The notes under the pieces are model-generated. The model had not been told where the DNA came from and searched no databases. It worked only from the letters and a program-made list of their open reading frames with translations. DNA of 60,293 nt. Source: Clostridia bacterium. Its GTDB lineage: Bacteria; Bacillota; Clostridia; Monoglobales; Monoglobaceae. The stretch spans positions 1-60,293 of the forward strand of contig JAFSDN010000110.1 in NCBI GenBank assembly GCA_017436245.1, written 5' to 3'. This document shows positions 27,483 through 36,111 of this stretch, one piece after another. Each line of letters begins with the position of its first letter. The first letter of the stretch is position 1. The translations under genes and the position numbers were made by a program.

Positions 27483-27695
27483 TTGATTATTGATGTTACA
27501 GGAGTTGAATTAACTCCCGGAAATAACGGTGATGATTGTCTTGGAAACGGGGAATTTTTTGACCAAAACGGAGAGCTTATCGAATGTTGCTGCGAAGAAT
27601 GTGATTATATGATGTGTTGTATGGTTATGAAAGGTTTTGATAATTGTAAAGACTGTAAAGATGAGTTTTGTCCCAATGTCGGCAGAGAAAAATAA
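27483..27695 (+). CDS. Small cysteine-rich protein, probable metal binder
   Basis: 70 residues with a TTG start behind AAAGGAAG. Ten cysteines: one at 19, then a CCCEECDYMMCC cluster (35-46) and CKDCKDEFCP (55-64). Spacing of the last three suggests zinc or iron-sulphur binding; it matches no named family I know. It is acidic (many Asp/Glu) and has no signal peptide, so it is cytoplasmic. Expression is probably controlled by the divergent XRE protein. A role in metal handling or redox sensing would be inference only. Confidence 0.7.
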   Translation: MIIDVTGVELTPGNNGDDCLGNGEFFDQNGELIECCCEECDYMMCCMVMKGFDNCKDCKDEFCPNVGREK

Positions 27696-27821
27696 CCCTT
27701 TCCAAATTTAAACCACATTTTTTTGCCAAATAAAAGGATTTTTCAAATTTATGTCGAAGTAAAAAAGGAGAGCCTTTTTTGAAATCAGGCTAAAAACATA
27801 AAAAAATGAGGTAACAGAGCT

Positions 27822-30383
27822 ATGGCAAATGAAAAACAAGAGGAATTATTTGACGCCTCCAAGCTGAACATAGTTCCCGTTGAAATCGAAAAGGAAATGC
27901 GCAAGTCCTACATTGAATACGCAATGTCGGTTATTGTGGGTCGTGCCCTTCCTGACGTCCGTGACGGCCTGAAGCCCGTTCACAGACGTATTCTCTACGC
28001 TATGTATGAGGATAATCTCACTCCCGAAAGAGAGTACCGCAAGAGTGCTACCACCGTTGGTAACGTTCTTGGTCGATACCATCCCCACGGCGACGCATCG
28101 GTTTACGACGCAATGGTTCGTATGGCACAGGATTTTTCAATGAGATACCCCACCGTTGACGGTCACGGTAACTTTGGTTCTGTGGACGGCGACCCTGCGG
28201 CTGCTTACCGTTATACCGAGGCAAGAATGTCAAAAATGGCAATGCGGATGCTCACCGACATTGAAAAGGAAACAGTTGACTTCATGCCCAACTTTGACGA
28301 GAGTCGAAAGGAGCCTGTTGTTCTGCCGTCACGTTTTCCGCATCTGCTGGTAAACGGTTCGGACGGTATTGCCGTTGGTATGGCAACAAAAATTCCGCCC
28401 CACAATCTCACCGAGGTTATAAACGGAATTATTGCGGTTATCGACAACCCCGAAATCACAATTGACGAGCTTATGGAATACATCAAGGGCCCCGACTTCC
28501 CCACAGGCGCACAGATTATGGGAACAAACGGAATCCGCTCGGCATATCACACGGGCAGAGGTAAGCTCCGTCTCCGTGCAAAGGCAGACATCGAGGAATA
28601 CGGCGACAGCCGTCAGCGAATTGTTTTCACCGAGATTCCGTACATGGTAAACAAAGCAAGACTCATTGAAAACATTGCAGGTCTTGTGCGTGACAAGCGT
28701 CTTGAAGGCATTTCCGACCTTCGTGACGAATCTGACCGTGACGGTATGCGCATTGTTGTTGAAGTCAAGCGTGATGCAAACGCAACAATCGTCCTCAACC
28801 AGCTTTACAAATACACTCAGCTTGAGGACACCTTCAGCGTTATTATGCTTGCCCTTGTGAACCGTGTTGAGCCCAAGATTCTCAACCTCCGTGAAATTCT
28901 TGACGAATACATTTCGTTCCAGAAGGACGTTATAATCAGAAGATGTATCTTTGACAAGCGCAAGGCGGAAGCAAGAGCCCACATTCTTGAAGGTCTCAGA
29001 ATTGCCCTTGACCATATTGACGAAATAATCACAATAATCAGAAACAGCTACAACGATGCAAAGCCCAACCTTATGGAACGCTTTGACTTCTCGGATGTTC
29101 AGGCACAGGCAATCCTTGATATGCGTCTTGCCCGTTTGCAGGGTCTTGAACGTGAAAAGATTGACAACGAATATGCGGAAATTCTTGCCTTCATCAAGGA
29201 GCTTGAAGAAATTCTCGGCAGCGAGCAGAGAGTTCTTGAGGTTATCAAGGAAGAAATCGGCGAAATCCGTGACAAGTTTGGTGACGAAAGACGAACCTCA
29301 ATTGAGCCCGTGGTTGACGACATTGACTACGAAGACCTGATTGAAGAAGAAGACGTTGTTGTTACCATGACAAAACAAGGCTACATCAAGCGCCTGGCCG
29401 CAGATACCTACCGCAGTCAAAAGCGTGGCGGCAAGGGAATAATCGGTATGCAGACCAAGGAAGAAGACTTTGTCAACACAATGTTTGTGGCTTCAACCCA
29501 TGCATACATTCTGTTCTTCACCAATTCGGGAAGAATGTACAGAATCAAGACCTATGAAATCCCCGAAGCAGGCCGTCAGGCAAAGGGAACGGCAATTGTG
29601 AACCTGATTCCCCTTGAACCGGGCGAAAAGATTTCGGCAATGATTCCCGTCCGTGAATATATTGAGGGCGAAAACCTCATTATGGCAACAAAATGCGGTG
29701 TTATCAAAAAGACCGACATTATGGAATATCAGAACGCACCCAAGGGCGGCAAAATTGCCATTAATCTTGACGAAGGCGACGAGCTTATAAATGTTAAGAA
29801 AACCGACGGCAGCTCTGACATCTTCCTTGGAACCCATGAGGGCAAGATGATTCGCTTTGCCGAGGACGACGTAAGAACTCTGGGCCGTGTTTCCCGTGGT
29901 GTCCGTGGTATTATGCTGAAGGATGGCGACTATGTTGTTGGCATGGACGTTATGCGTGAGGGCGCACGTGTTCTTGTTATCAGCGAAAAGGGCTACGGCA
30001 AAAAGACCGAGCTTGATGAATACAAGGTTCAGGCACGTGGCGGTCAGGGAACAACAACCTACAAAATCTCCGACGAAACAGGCTGTGTTTCGGGATTCGG
30101 ACTTGTTACCGATGACGATGACGTTATTATCATCACCTCCGAGGGCGTTATCATCAGAATCGACACCAAGGACATCAACACTCTCAAGCGTGTTACCAAG
30201 GGTGTCCGTCTGATGCGTCTGGGCGAAGGCGTTGAAATTGTTTCGGCGGCAACAGTTGCCCATGAGGAGGATACAGAGGAAGCGGACACACCTGTGGATA
30301 ACTCCGAGACCCCTGTGGATAATAACGAAGCAATGGGCGAAAACAACCCCAAAACTGTTGATAACTCTGTGGATAATGTGTAA
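27822..30383 (+). CDS. gyrA: DNA gyrase subunit A
   Basis: 853 residues. With GyrB it introduces negative supercoils. The winged helix region has the quinolone segment [18 protein letters not shown]; active-site Tyr131 lies in [11 protein letters not shown]. The tower and coiled-coil domains reach about residue 500, and six beta-pinwheel blades follow (GyrA box [10 protein letters not shown] near 530). The equivalent of E. coli Ser83 is Ala92. The last 35 residues are an added tail with VDN repeats, absent from core GyrA; the DNA coding for it holds four DnaA-box sequences. gyrA is a single gene here, 25 kb from gyrB. Confidence 0.97.
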   Translation: MANEKQEELFDASKLNIVPVEIEKEMRKSYIEYAMSVIVGRALPDVRDGLKPVHRRILYAMYEDNLTPEREYRKSATTVGNVLGRYHPHGDASVYDAMVRMAQDFSMRYPTVDGHGNFGSVDGDPAAAYRYTEARMSKMAMRMLTDIEKETVDFMPNFDESRKEPVVLPSRFPHLLVNGSDGIAVGMATKIPPHNLTEVINGIIAVIDNPEITIDELMEYIKGPDFPTGAQIMGTNGIRSAYHTGRGKLRLRAKADIEEYGDSRQRIVFTEIPYMVNKARLIENIAGLVRDKRLEGISDLRDESDRDGMRIVVEVKRDANATIVLNQLYKYTQLEDTFSVIMLALVNRVEPKILNLREILDEYISFQKDVIIRRCIFDKRKAEARAHILEGLRIALDHIDEIITIIRNSYNDAKPNLMERFDFSDVQAQAILDMRLARLQGLEREKIDNEYAEILAFIKELEEILGSEQRVLEVIKEEIGEIRDKFGDERRTSIEPVVDDIDYEDLIEEEDVVVTMTKQGYIKRLAADTYRSQKRGGKGIIGMQTKEEDFVNTMFVASTHAYILFFTNSGRMYRIKTYEIPEAGRQAKGTAIVNLIPLEPGEKISAMIPVREYIEGENLIMATKCGVIKKTDIMEYQNAPKGGKIAINLDEGDELINVKKTDGSSDIFLGTHEGKMIRFAEDDVRTLGRVSRGVRGIMLKDGDYVVGMDVMREGARVLVISEKGYGKKTELDEYKVQARGGQGTTTYKISDETGCVSGFGLVTDDDDVIIITSEGVIIRIDTKDINTLKRVTKGVRLMRLGEGVEIVSAATVAHEEDTEEADTPVDNSETPVDNNEAMGENNPKTVDNSVDNV
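30293..30376 (-). promoter_or_regulatory. Cluster of four DnaA boxes in the 3' end of gyrA
   Basis: TGTGGATAA occurs at 30293-30301, 30314-30322 and 30368-30376, and TGTTGATAA at 30356-30364. Read on the minus strand these are three TTATCCACA (the consensus DnaA box) and one TTATCAACA, all in the same orientation within 84 bp. In frame they encode Val-Asp-Asn repeats. DnaA binding is inferred from the consensus. Confidence 0.6.
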
Positions 30384-30727
30384 AAGCTCAGTTTAATGCA
30401 CCTTTCACCGCTGTGGAAAAGTTTTTTTACCACAAAAGGCGACTTTTTTCACATATTTTCCAAAAAAAAGCCTAAACTGTGTATTATGTCAAATTTACCC
30501 CAAAAGGCATGCTTTAAATTTGTATAATCATCACAACGGTTTTTTTCGCAGAAGCAAAAACCCCGAAACCCTTGCCACAAGCGGGTTTCGGGGTTTTAAA
30601 AAATTACGTTATACAATATATACATAAATAATTTTTAAAATTTGTGCAATAAAGCTCTAACATTTTCCTGAAAAGTATGCTAAAATTAATATACTTAGAT
30701 TAAATATAGCTTGGGAGGTTATTATAA
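30384..30727. other. Intergenic region after gyrA
   Basis: AT-rich, no gene. It holds the gyrA terminator (next entry) and, at about 30400-30480, a further TGTGGAAAA near-box. The promoter of the MsmX-like gene must lie after 30600, where TAAAAT occurs at about 30679, but no good -35 accompanies it. Confidence 0.4.
30556..30600 (+). terminator. Terminator downstream of gyrA
   Basis: AAAACCCCGAAACCC and GGGTTTCGGGGTTTT form a 15-bp stem with an 11-base loop. Confidence 0.88.
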
Positions 30728-31840
30728 ATGGCAAGTTTAAGTTTAAGACAGGTTGGTAAAATATACGATGGCGGCGTTGTTGGTGCAAAAGACGTTAACC
30801 TTGAAATTGCAGACAAGGAATTTATAATCCTGGTTGGTCCTTCAGGTTGCGGTAAGTCAACAACTCTCCGTATGATTGCCGGCTTGGAAGAAATCTCAGA
30901 AGGTGAGCTTTACATTGACGACAAGCTCGTTAATGACGTAGCTCCCAAGGACAGAGATATTGCAATGGTTTTCCAGAACTATGCTCTCTATCCTCACATG
31001 ACAGTATACGATAACATGGCATTCGGTCTGAAGCTCAGAAAGGTGCCCAAGGCAGTTATCAAGGAAAAGGTACAGGAAGCTGCAAGAATCCTTGACATCG
31101 AACATCTTCTTGACAGAAAGCCCAAGGCTTTGTCAGGCGGTCAGAGACAGCGTGTTGCTCTTGGTCGTGCAATTGTTCGTGAACCCAAGGTATTCCTGAT
31201 GGACGAACCTCTTTCAAACCTTGATGCAAAGCTCAGAGTTCAGATGAGAGCTGAAATCACAAAGCTCCACAGAAGACTCGGCACAACTGTTATCTACGTT
31301 ACACATGACCAGACAGAAGCTATGACAATGGGTACAAGAATCGTTGTTATGAAGGACGGTTATATGCAGCAGTGTGCATCACCTGCAGAGCTTTATGACG
31401 AACCTGTTAATATGTTCGTTGCAGGCTTTATCGGAAGCCCCCAGATGAACTTCCTTGAAGTTACACTTTCAAAAGAAGCTGACGGTGTTTACCTTTCAAA
31501 CGACTCCCTCAAGATTAAGCTTCCCGAAGGCAAGGGTCAGAGAGAAGAACTCAATGATTACTTCGGCAAGAAGGTTATCATGGGTATCAGACCCGAAAAC
31601 ATCTACGAAGATGAGGCTCACATTTCTTCAATGCCTGATTCACTTGTTGATGTTGAAATCGACCTCACAGAAATGATGGGTGCTGAAACATACATCTACC
31701 TCAAGGTTGGTGAAACACCCTTTACATCACGTGTTAACCGTCGTACAACAGCTCAGGCAGGCGACAAGATTAAGGCTGCTTTCGATGCAAACAAGATTCA
31801 CCTCTTTGATGCAGAGACAGAGCTTGCAATCATTCACTAA
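30728..31840 (+). CDS. ABC transporter ATP-binding protein, MsmX/UgpC-type
   Basis: 370 residues. Walker A is VGPSGCGKSTT near residue 38, the Q loop VFQNYALYPHM, signature LSGGQRQRVALGRAI near 135 and Walker B VFLMDEPLSNLDAK near 155, with the switch His in VTHDQTEAMT. A C-terminal OB/TOBE domain (about 240-370) is typical of MalK/MsmX ATPases, which can power several different sugar importers. No permease is adjacent, so it is probably a shared ATPase, perhaps also serving the transporter at 1-1703. Codon use is strongly biased, suggesting high expression. Confidence 0.93.
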   Translation: MASLSLRQVGKIYDGGVVGAKDVNLEIADKEFIILVGPSGCGKSTTLRMIAGLEEISEGELYIDDKLVNDVAPKDRDIAMVFQNYALYPHMTVYDNMAFGLKLRKVPKAVIKEKVQEAARILDIEHLLDRKPKALSGGQRQRVALGRAIVREPKVFLMDEPLSNLDAKLRVQMRAEITKLHRRLGTTVIYVTHDQTEAMTMGTRIVVMKDGYMQQCASPAELYDEPVNMFVAGFIGSPQMNFLEVTLSKEADGVYLSNDSLKIKLPEGKGQREELNDYFGKKVIMGIRPENIYEDEAHISSMPDSLVDVEIDLTEMMGAETYIYLKVGETPFTSRVNRRTTAQAGDKIKAAFDANKIHLFDAETELAIIH

Positions 31841-31849
31841 GAATAATTT

Positions 31850-31883
31850 ACCGAGTGTCAGAAATGGCACTCGGTTTTTTTTG
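31850..31883 (+). terminator. Terminator of the MsmX-like gene
   Basis: ACCGAGTG and CACTCGGT stem, 10-base loop, then eight T. Confidence 0.88.
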
Positions 31884-31923
31884 TTCTTTTACATTGTTTT
31901 CATAAAGTCTGTTTTTGCAACAG

Positions 31924-32038
31924 GTCTTTCTGAGCGTAGCCCTGAGGCAAAGCCGAAGGGTCTCAGTTATAAGAAAGATTTTTCACTGCATTCAGAATGA
32001 CAACTAAGCGGTCATCCTGAGCGTAGTCGAAGGATCTT
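31924..32038. repeat. Dispersed hairpin repeat, copy 4 (three arms)
   Basis: Arms TCTTTCTGAGCGTAGCCCTG (31925), AGATTTTTCACTGCATTC...GAATGAC (to 32002) and GTCATCCTGAGCGTAGTCGA (32011) occur in tandem. Confidence 0.7.
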
Positions 32039-32049
32039 AAAACATAAGT

Positions 32050-32184
32050 GGCTGTTGCGTTAAACAAAACGAATGCATAATTATTCCTCATGTAGGGGTC
32101 ATTCAAGAATGACCCGCAAGCGATTCGTGAATCGCCCCTACAATTTTGAATACTTATTCATTTAAAATGTTTAACGCAACAGCC
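32050..32184. mobile_element. MITE-like element with 17-bp perfect terminal inverted repeats
   Basis: GGCTGTTGCGTTAAACA (32050-32066) and its exact complement (32168-32184) bound 135 bp. Inside, TGTAGGGG / CCCCTACA form a second stem that carries two hairpins, GTCATTC-AA-GAATGAC and CGATTC-GT-GAATCG. It encodes nothing and has no transposase. On the minus strand it lies upstream of nothing and after serS; on the plus strand its T run may also assist termination. Confidence 0.7.
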
Positions 32185-32204
32185 TTTTTTAGTTTGTTAT
32201 AATC

Positions 32205-33488
32205 TTATTTTTCGGGAAGAATAACTTCTTTTCCGCCCATGTAGGGTCTCAGAACTTCGGGAACGGTTATGCTGCCGTCTTCATTCTGATAGTTTTCAAG
32301 AATTGCGGCAACAGTTCTGCCAATTGCAACACCCGAACCGTTGAGAGTGTGAACAAGCTGAGCCTTATCCTTGACGCTGTTCTTGAACTTGATGTTTGCA
32401 CGTCTTGCCTGGAAGTCCTCAAAGTTACTGCATGACGAAATTTCAACAAATCTGTTGTAGCTGGGCATCCATACTTCAATATCATACTTCATTGCAGCAG
32501 TGAAGCCAAGGTCACCAATACAGATTTTAACCACTCTGTATGGGAGCTTCAACAGCTTGAGAACAGATTCTGCATCGTTAACAAGGCTTTCAAGCTCTTC
32601 ATAAGAGTTTTCAGGGTTGGCAAACTTAACAAGCTCAACCTTGTTGAACTGATGCTGACGGATGAGCCCTCTGGTATCTCTGCCGGCACTTCCTGCTTCG
32701 GCTCTGAAACAAGCTGTGTATGCACAATACTTGATGGGGAGCTTGCTTCCGTCAAGGATTTCGTCTCTGTGCATATTGGTAACAGGAACTTCTGCTGTGG
32801 GAACAAGGAAATAATCTGTGTTTGCAACCTTGAAAGCATCCTCCTCAAACTTTGGAAGCTGACCGGTGCCAACCATGCTGTTTCTGTGAACCATAAAGGG
32901 CGGGAAAATTTCCTTATATCCGTTCTGATTCGTGTGTGTGTCAAGATAGAAGTTAATAACCGCTCTTTCAAGCTGTGCGCCTGCACCGCTGTAAACGGTA
33001 AATCTAGCACCTGTGATTTTTGCGGCTGTTGCAGGGTCAAGGATACCCAAATCCTCGCCCAAATCCCAGTGAGCCTTTGGTTCAAAATCAAACTTTGTGG
33101 GTTCCATAAAGCGTCTCACTTCAATATTATCTTCGTCAGTATCGCCTTCGGGAACGGTGGGATTTGCAATGTTGGGAATTGTGTACATAATTGTTTCAAT
33201 TTCCTCATCAATAACTCTGACCTGATCATCAATCTTCTTGATTTCGTCCGAAAGCTCCTTCATTTCGGCAAAAATCTCGGTTGTGTCCTTGCCTTCCTTC
33301 TTGAACTGAGGAATCTGCTTTGAAATTGTGTTCTGCTTATTCTTCATCTGTTCAACATTAAACACCAATTCTCTGCGCTGCTTGTCCAAATCAAGAAGAT
33401 GGTCAACATCAATTCTTGTTTCCTTTCTTCTTTTCAGTGCTTCAATAAGTTTTTCGGGTTCGTTTCTTAAAATTCTGATGTCTATCAT
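32205..33488 (-). CDS. serS: Seryl-tRNA synthetase
   Basis: 427 residues, class II synthetase. The N-terminal tRNA-binding coiled-coil arm spans about 25-105 ([20 protein letters not shown]...). Motif 2 is [30 protein letters not shown], and motif 3 [37 protein letters not shown] precedes ATG 33488. A small coiled-coil membrane protein gene lies 39 bp upstream on the same strand. No T-box leader fits in that gap. Confidence 0.97.
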   Translation of the reverse strand: MIDIRILRNEPEKLIEALKRRKETRIDVDHLLDLDKQRRELVFNVEQMKNKQNTISKQIPQFKKEGKDTTEIFAEMKELSDEIKKIDDQVRVIDEEIETIMYTIPNIANPTVPEGDTDEDNIEVRRFMEPTKFDFEPKAHWDLGEDLGILDPATAAKITGARFTVYSGAGAQLERAVINFYLDTHTNQNGYKEIFPPFMVHRNSMVGTGQLPKFEEDAFKVANTDYFLVPTAEVPVTNMHRDEILDGSKLPIKYCAYTACFRAEAGSAGRDTRGLIRQHQFNKVELVKFANPENSYEELESLVNDAESVLKLLKLPYRVVKICIGDLGFTAAMKYDIEVWMPSYNRFVEISSCSNFEDFQARRANIKFKNSVKDKAQLVHTLNGSGVAIGRTVAAILENYQNEDGSITVPEVLRPYMGGKEVILPEK

Positions 33489-33527
33489 GGTATATCTCCT
33501 TATATATAATTAAATAAATTTCTAAGA

Positions 33528-34001
33528 TTAGTTTTTCCCAAGAAGGTCCTTGAGAATTTCATAATAAGCAAGCGTGGCATCATCATAGCCCATGGGTTCA
33601 ATCTTCACAAATGCCGCCTTTGCCTCATCTACCTTTCCTGCCTTGAATGTTTCATAAATATTTTTCAAATCAGAAAAAGCCTGTGCATATGTTGCAGCAT
33701 CGGATTCATCGGTGTTCAGCGGTTTGCTTTGAAGCTGTTCCGTCAGGGAATTAACCTGTGCAATGTATTTGTTCTTTTCAACCGTCAAAGATTCCACTTC
33801 ACTTTCCAATGCCGAAACCTTTTCTTCAAGCAAGCGAATGTTGTTTTGCTTTTCATCAATCAGATTCTGACTCTCAATATTGTCCTCTCCAATTCCGGAG
33901 CCGGTCAGGAAACCGATTAAAACAATAAGCACAACACAAAGGAGCATAATCACACCATATAGGAAAACACGCCTGCTGTCATTCTTATTTGACTCTTTCA
34001 T
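33528..34001 (-). CDS. Membrane-anchored coiled-coil protein, unknown function
   Basis: 157 residues. One membrane helix at about 13-34 (FLYGVIMLLCVVLIVLIGFL), a coiled coil at about 45-95 (LIDEKQNNIRLLEEKVSALESEVESLTVEK), and a C-terminal helical part of TPR-like pattern (AFSDLKNIYETFKAGKVDEAKAAFVKIEPMGYDDATLAYYEILKDLL). The N-terminus is short and charged, so the coil probably lies outside the membrane. It is upstream of serS and downstream of parAB on the same strand. A scaffold or division-linked role is possible but only guessed. Confidence 0.72.
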   Translation of the reverse strand: MKESNKNDSRRVFLYGVIMLLCVVLIVLIGFLTGSGIGEDNIESQNLIDEKQNNIRLLEEKVSALESEVESLTVEKNKYIAQVNSLTEQLQSKPLNTDESDAATYAQAFSDLKNIYETFKAGKVDEAKAAFVKIEPMGYDDATLAYYEILKDLLGKN

Positions 34002-34156
34002 TTTTCGTTTTTTGTGCCTCCCATCTTTAAAGCTAAAAAATTGCCATTTAAATCAATTTTAGCCTTTTTTAATATAACTTCATTGCCATTGTCCGTTTTA
34101 TCCATTTTAGACCATGTTTAAAAGGTCGGTTTTTTTACATATTTTTACATTTTTGG

Positions 34157-35065
34157 TCATTTTATCTTTTCGAGGATTCCTTCAAGCTCGGCATTGCTGA
34201 AATATTCAATTTCAATCTTACCTTTGTTCTTTCCGTTCCTGATTGTGACCCTTGCACCCAATTTCCCTGAAATTTGATTTTCAAGGTCCTTAAAATATTT
34301 TTCAATATTTTTGTCGGGCTGTGGTGGTGTAAGTTTTTCTTTTTTGACGGACATAGCCGCAACAAGCTTTTCAACCTGACGGACATTCAGACCGTCGCTG
34401 ATAATTTTCTGGGCAACAGCAAGTCTGTCTGATTCTTTGTCAAGTGAAAGAAGCGTCCTTGCATGACCTTGTGAAAGGTCACCCACAATCACCAGCTTCT
34501 TGATTTCGTCCGAAAGCCCATTCAAACGCAAGGAATTTGCAACTGCACTGCGGCTTTTTCCCACACGAATTGAAACCTCCTCCTGAGTGAGACCAAAGGT
34601 GTCCATCAGTTTGCGATAACCCTCGGCTTCTTCAATGGGGTTCAAGTCCTCACGCTGAAGATTTTCAACCAACGCGAGCTCCATAACCTGCTTTTCGGTG
34701 TAATCGCCCTCAACGCATGGAACTTCGGTGAGTCCTGCCAGCTTTGATGCTCGCCATCTGCGTTCACCTGCAACGATAACATACATTCCGTTTTCGCCGG
34801 GCTTCACCACAATTGGCTGAATCAAGCCGTGTTCCTTTATGGATTCAGCAAGTGCTTCCAGCTTGTCTTTTTCAAAAAGTTTTCTTGGCTGGTCAGGATT
34901 GGGTTCAATATCTCTGAGTTTCAGAGTTCTGACCCCGCTTTTTTCTTCTGCCTGAGCCTGTGGTTTAACAACTTTTTCAGCCACGGGATTTTCCTGAATG
35001 TCGTCAAAAAACGCACCCAAGCCACGTCCCATTGCTTTTTTTGCGGTTTTTTTATTTTCTGCCAT
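34157..35065 (-). CDS. parB: Chromosome partitioning protein ParB (Spo0J)
   Basis: 302 residues from ATG 35065 (AAAGGAAG upstream). ParB is a CTP-dependent clamp that loads at parS and spreads to organise the origin region. The ParB/Srx domain carries GERRWRASKLAGL (CTP-binding) near residue 95; NPIEEAEGYRKLMDTFGLTQEEVSIRVGKSRSAVANSLRL is the parS-binding helix-turn-helix; the C-terminal 40 residues dimerise. MGRGLGAFFDD at the N-terminus is the ParA-activating peptide with its Arg. It follows parA by 17 bp. Two exact parS sites lie just upstream of parA. Confidence 0.96.
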   Translation of the reverse strand: MAENKKTAKKAMGRGLGAFFDDIQENPVAEKVVKPQAQAEEKSGVRTLKLRDIEPNPDQPRKLFEKDKLEALAESIKEHGLIQPIVVKPGENGMYVIVAGERRWRASKLAGLTEVPCVEGDYTEKQVMELALVENLQREDLNPIEEAEGYRKLMDTFGLTQEEVSIRVGKSRSAVANSLRLNGLSDEIKKLVIVGDLSQGHARTLLSLDKESDRLAVAQKIISDGLNVRQVEKLVAAMSVKKEKLTPPQPDKNIEKYFKDLENQISGKLGARVTIRNGKNKGKIEIEYFSNAELEGILEKIK

Positions 35066-35082
35066 TATATTCACTTCCTTTC

Positions 35083-35847
35083 TCAACTGTTTCGTTCAAT
35101 AACTTCTTCTGCAAGGTCGGTATAGCACTCCGCACCCTTAGAATGTTTATCATATTCAATAATAGGCTGCCCAAAGCTGGGAGCTTCTGAAAGTCTGACA
35201 TTTCGTGGGATTATGGTTGAATAAACCTTGTCTTTGAAGAATTTTTTTACTTCGTCAACAACCTGAATCGAAAGATTTGTTCTTGCGTCAAACATTGTCA
35301 TCAAAACGCCTTCAAGACTTAACTCAGGATTTAGTTTTTTCTTTACCATTTTTATTGTATTTGTCAACTGGCTGAGCCCCTCCAACGCATAATATTCGCA
35401 TTGAATGGGCACAAGAACCGAGTCTGCCGCCGAAAACGAGTTAAGGGTTATAAGTCCCAAAGACGGCGGGCAATCAATAAAAATAAAATCGAATTCATTT
35501 TTGATTTTTTCAATTGAATTCTTCAAAACATATTCACGATTGTCCTTCATAACAAGCTCCAACTCTGCACCGGCAAGGTCAATGTTTGAAGGGCAAATCC
35601 ACAATCCGTCAAATTCAGTTTTTAAAATGACTTCACCCATGGGGGCATCATTGATAATACAGTCATAAACCGATGTTTCAACAGCTCTTGGGTCAACCCC
35701 AAGACCGCTTGTTGTGTTCCCCTGAGGGTCAATGTCAATCAGAAGAGTTTTCTTTCCTTGCTTTCCAAGGCAGGCACTGAGATTAACGGCTGTTGTGGTT
35801 TTTCCAACTCCGCCTTTTTGGTTTGCAATTGCAATTACCTTTCCCAT
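35083..35847 (-). CDS. parA: Chromosome partitioning ATPase ParA (Soj)
   Basis: 254 residues. The deviant Walker A is NQKGGVGKTTTAVNL at about 8-22, followed by LLIDIDPQGN and FIFIDCPPSLG. Soj-type ParA binds DNA as an ATP dimer and, with ParB, controls origin segregation and initiation by DnaA. AGGAGGATAAAA precedes the start. It is first in the parAB operon, with parS sites 85 and 240 bp upstream of its start. Confidence 0.96.
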   Translation of the reverse strand: MGKVIAIANQKGGVGKTTTAVNLSACLGKQGKKTLLIDIDPQGNTTSGLGVDPRAVETSVYDCIINDAPMGEVILKTEFDGLWICPSNIDLAGAELELVMKDNREYVLKNSIEKIKNEFDFIFIDCPPSLGLITLNSFSAADSVLVPIQCEYYALEGLSQLTNTIKMVKKKLNPELSLEGVLMTMFDARTNLSIQVVDEVKKFFKDKVYSTIIPRNVRLSEAPSFGQPIIEYDKHSKGAECYTDLAEEVIERNS

Positions 35848-35931
35848 TTTTATCCTCCTCTTTTTTCATATGTTATAATTTTACCACTTTTCATAACAAA
35901 TTACAATATGTATATTAAAATTTTTTTAAAT

Positions 35932-35947
35932 TGTTTCACGTGAAACA
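35932..35947. promoter_or_regulatory. parS site 1
   Basis: TGTTTCACGTGAAACA, an exact match to the conserved 16-bp ParB site. Confidence 0.95.
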
Positions 35948-35959
35948 AATTTTTTTCGA

Positions 35960-36036
35960 AAAGATTCTTTGCCACGCTCAGAATGACGCCTCTTTGTCTT
36001 TGTTAATGTCATGTTGAGCGTAGTCGAAACACCTCT
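35960..36036. repeat. Dispersed hairpin repeat, copy 5
   Basis: AGATTCTTTGCCACGCTCAG with GAATGAC and then GTCATGTTGAGCGTAGTCGA, inverted arms. It lies between the two parS sites. Confidence 0.75.
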
Positions 36037-36078
36037 TTTGGTCAAAAACCCCAACATTTATAAAAGAGCCTAAAAAAA

Positions 36079-36106
36079 CAGGAATGTTTCACGTGAAACA
36101 TTCCTG
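36079..36106. promoter_or_regulatory. parS site 2 within a 28-bp palindrome and terminator
   Basis: The same exact 16-mer (36085-36100) extended by CAGGAATG / CATTCCTG arms. It sits six bases after the MATE stop codon and on the minus strand is followed by seven T, so it also has the form of an intrinsic terminator. Confidence 0.85.
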
Positions 36107-36111
36107 CACCA

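Noticed and set aside
28329..30263. Long open frames antisense to gyrA (228 and 256 codons)
   Set aside because: They mirror the codon bias of gyrA, lack ribosome sites and resemble no protein; gyrA is certain.
33489..33527. T-box leader before serS
   Set aside because: Only 39 bp separate serS from the upstream gene; no room and no T-box sequence.
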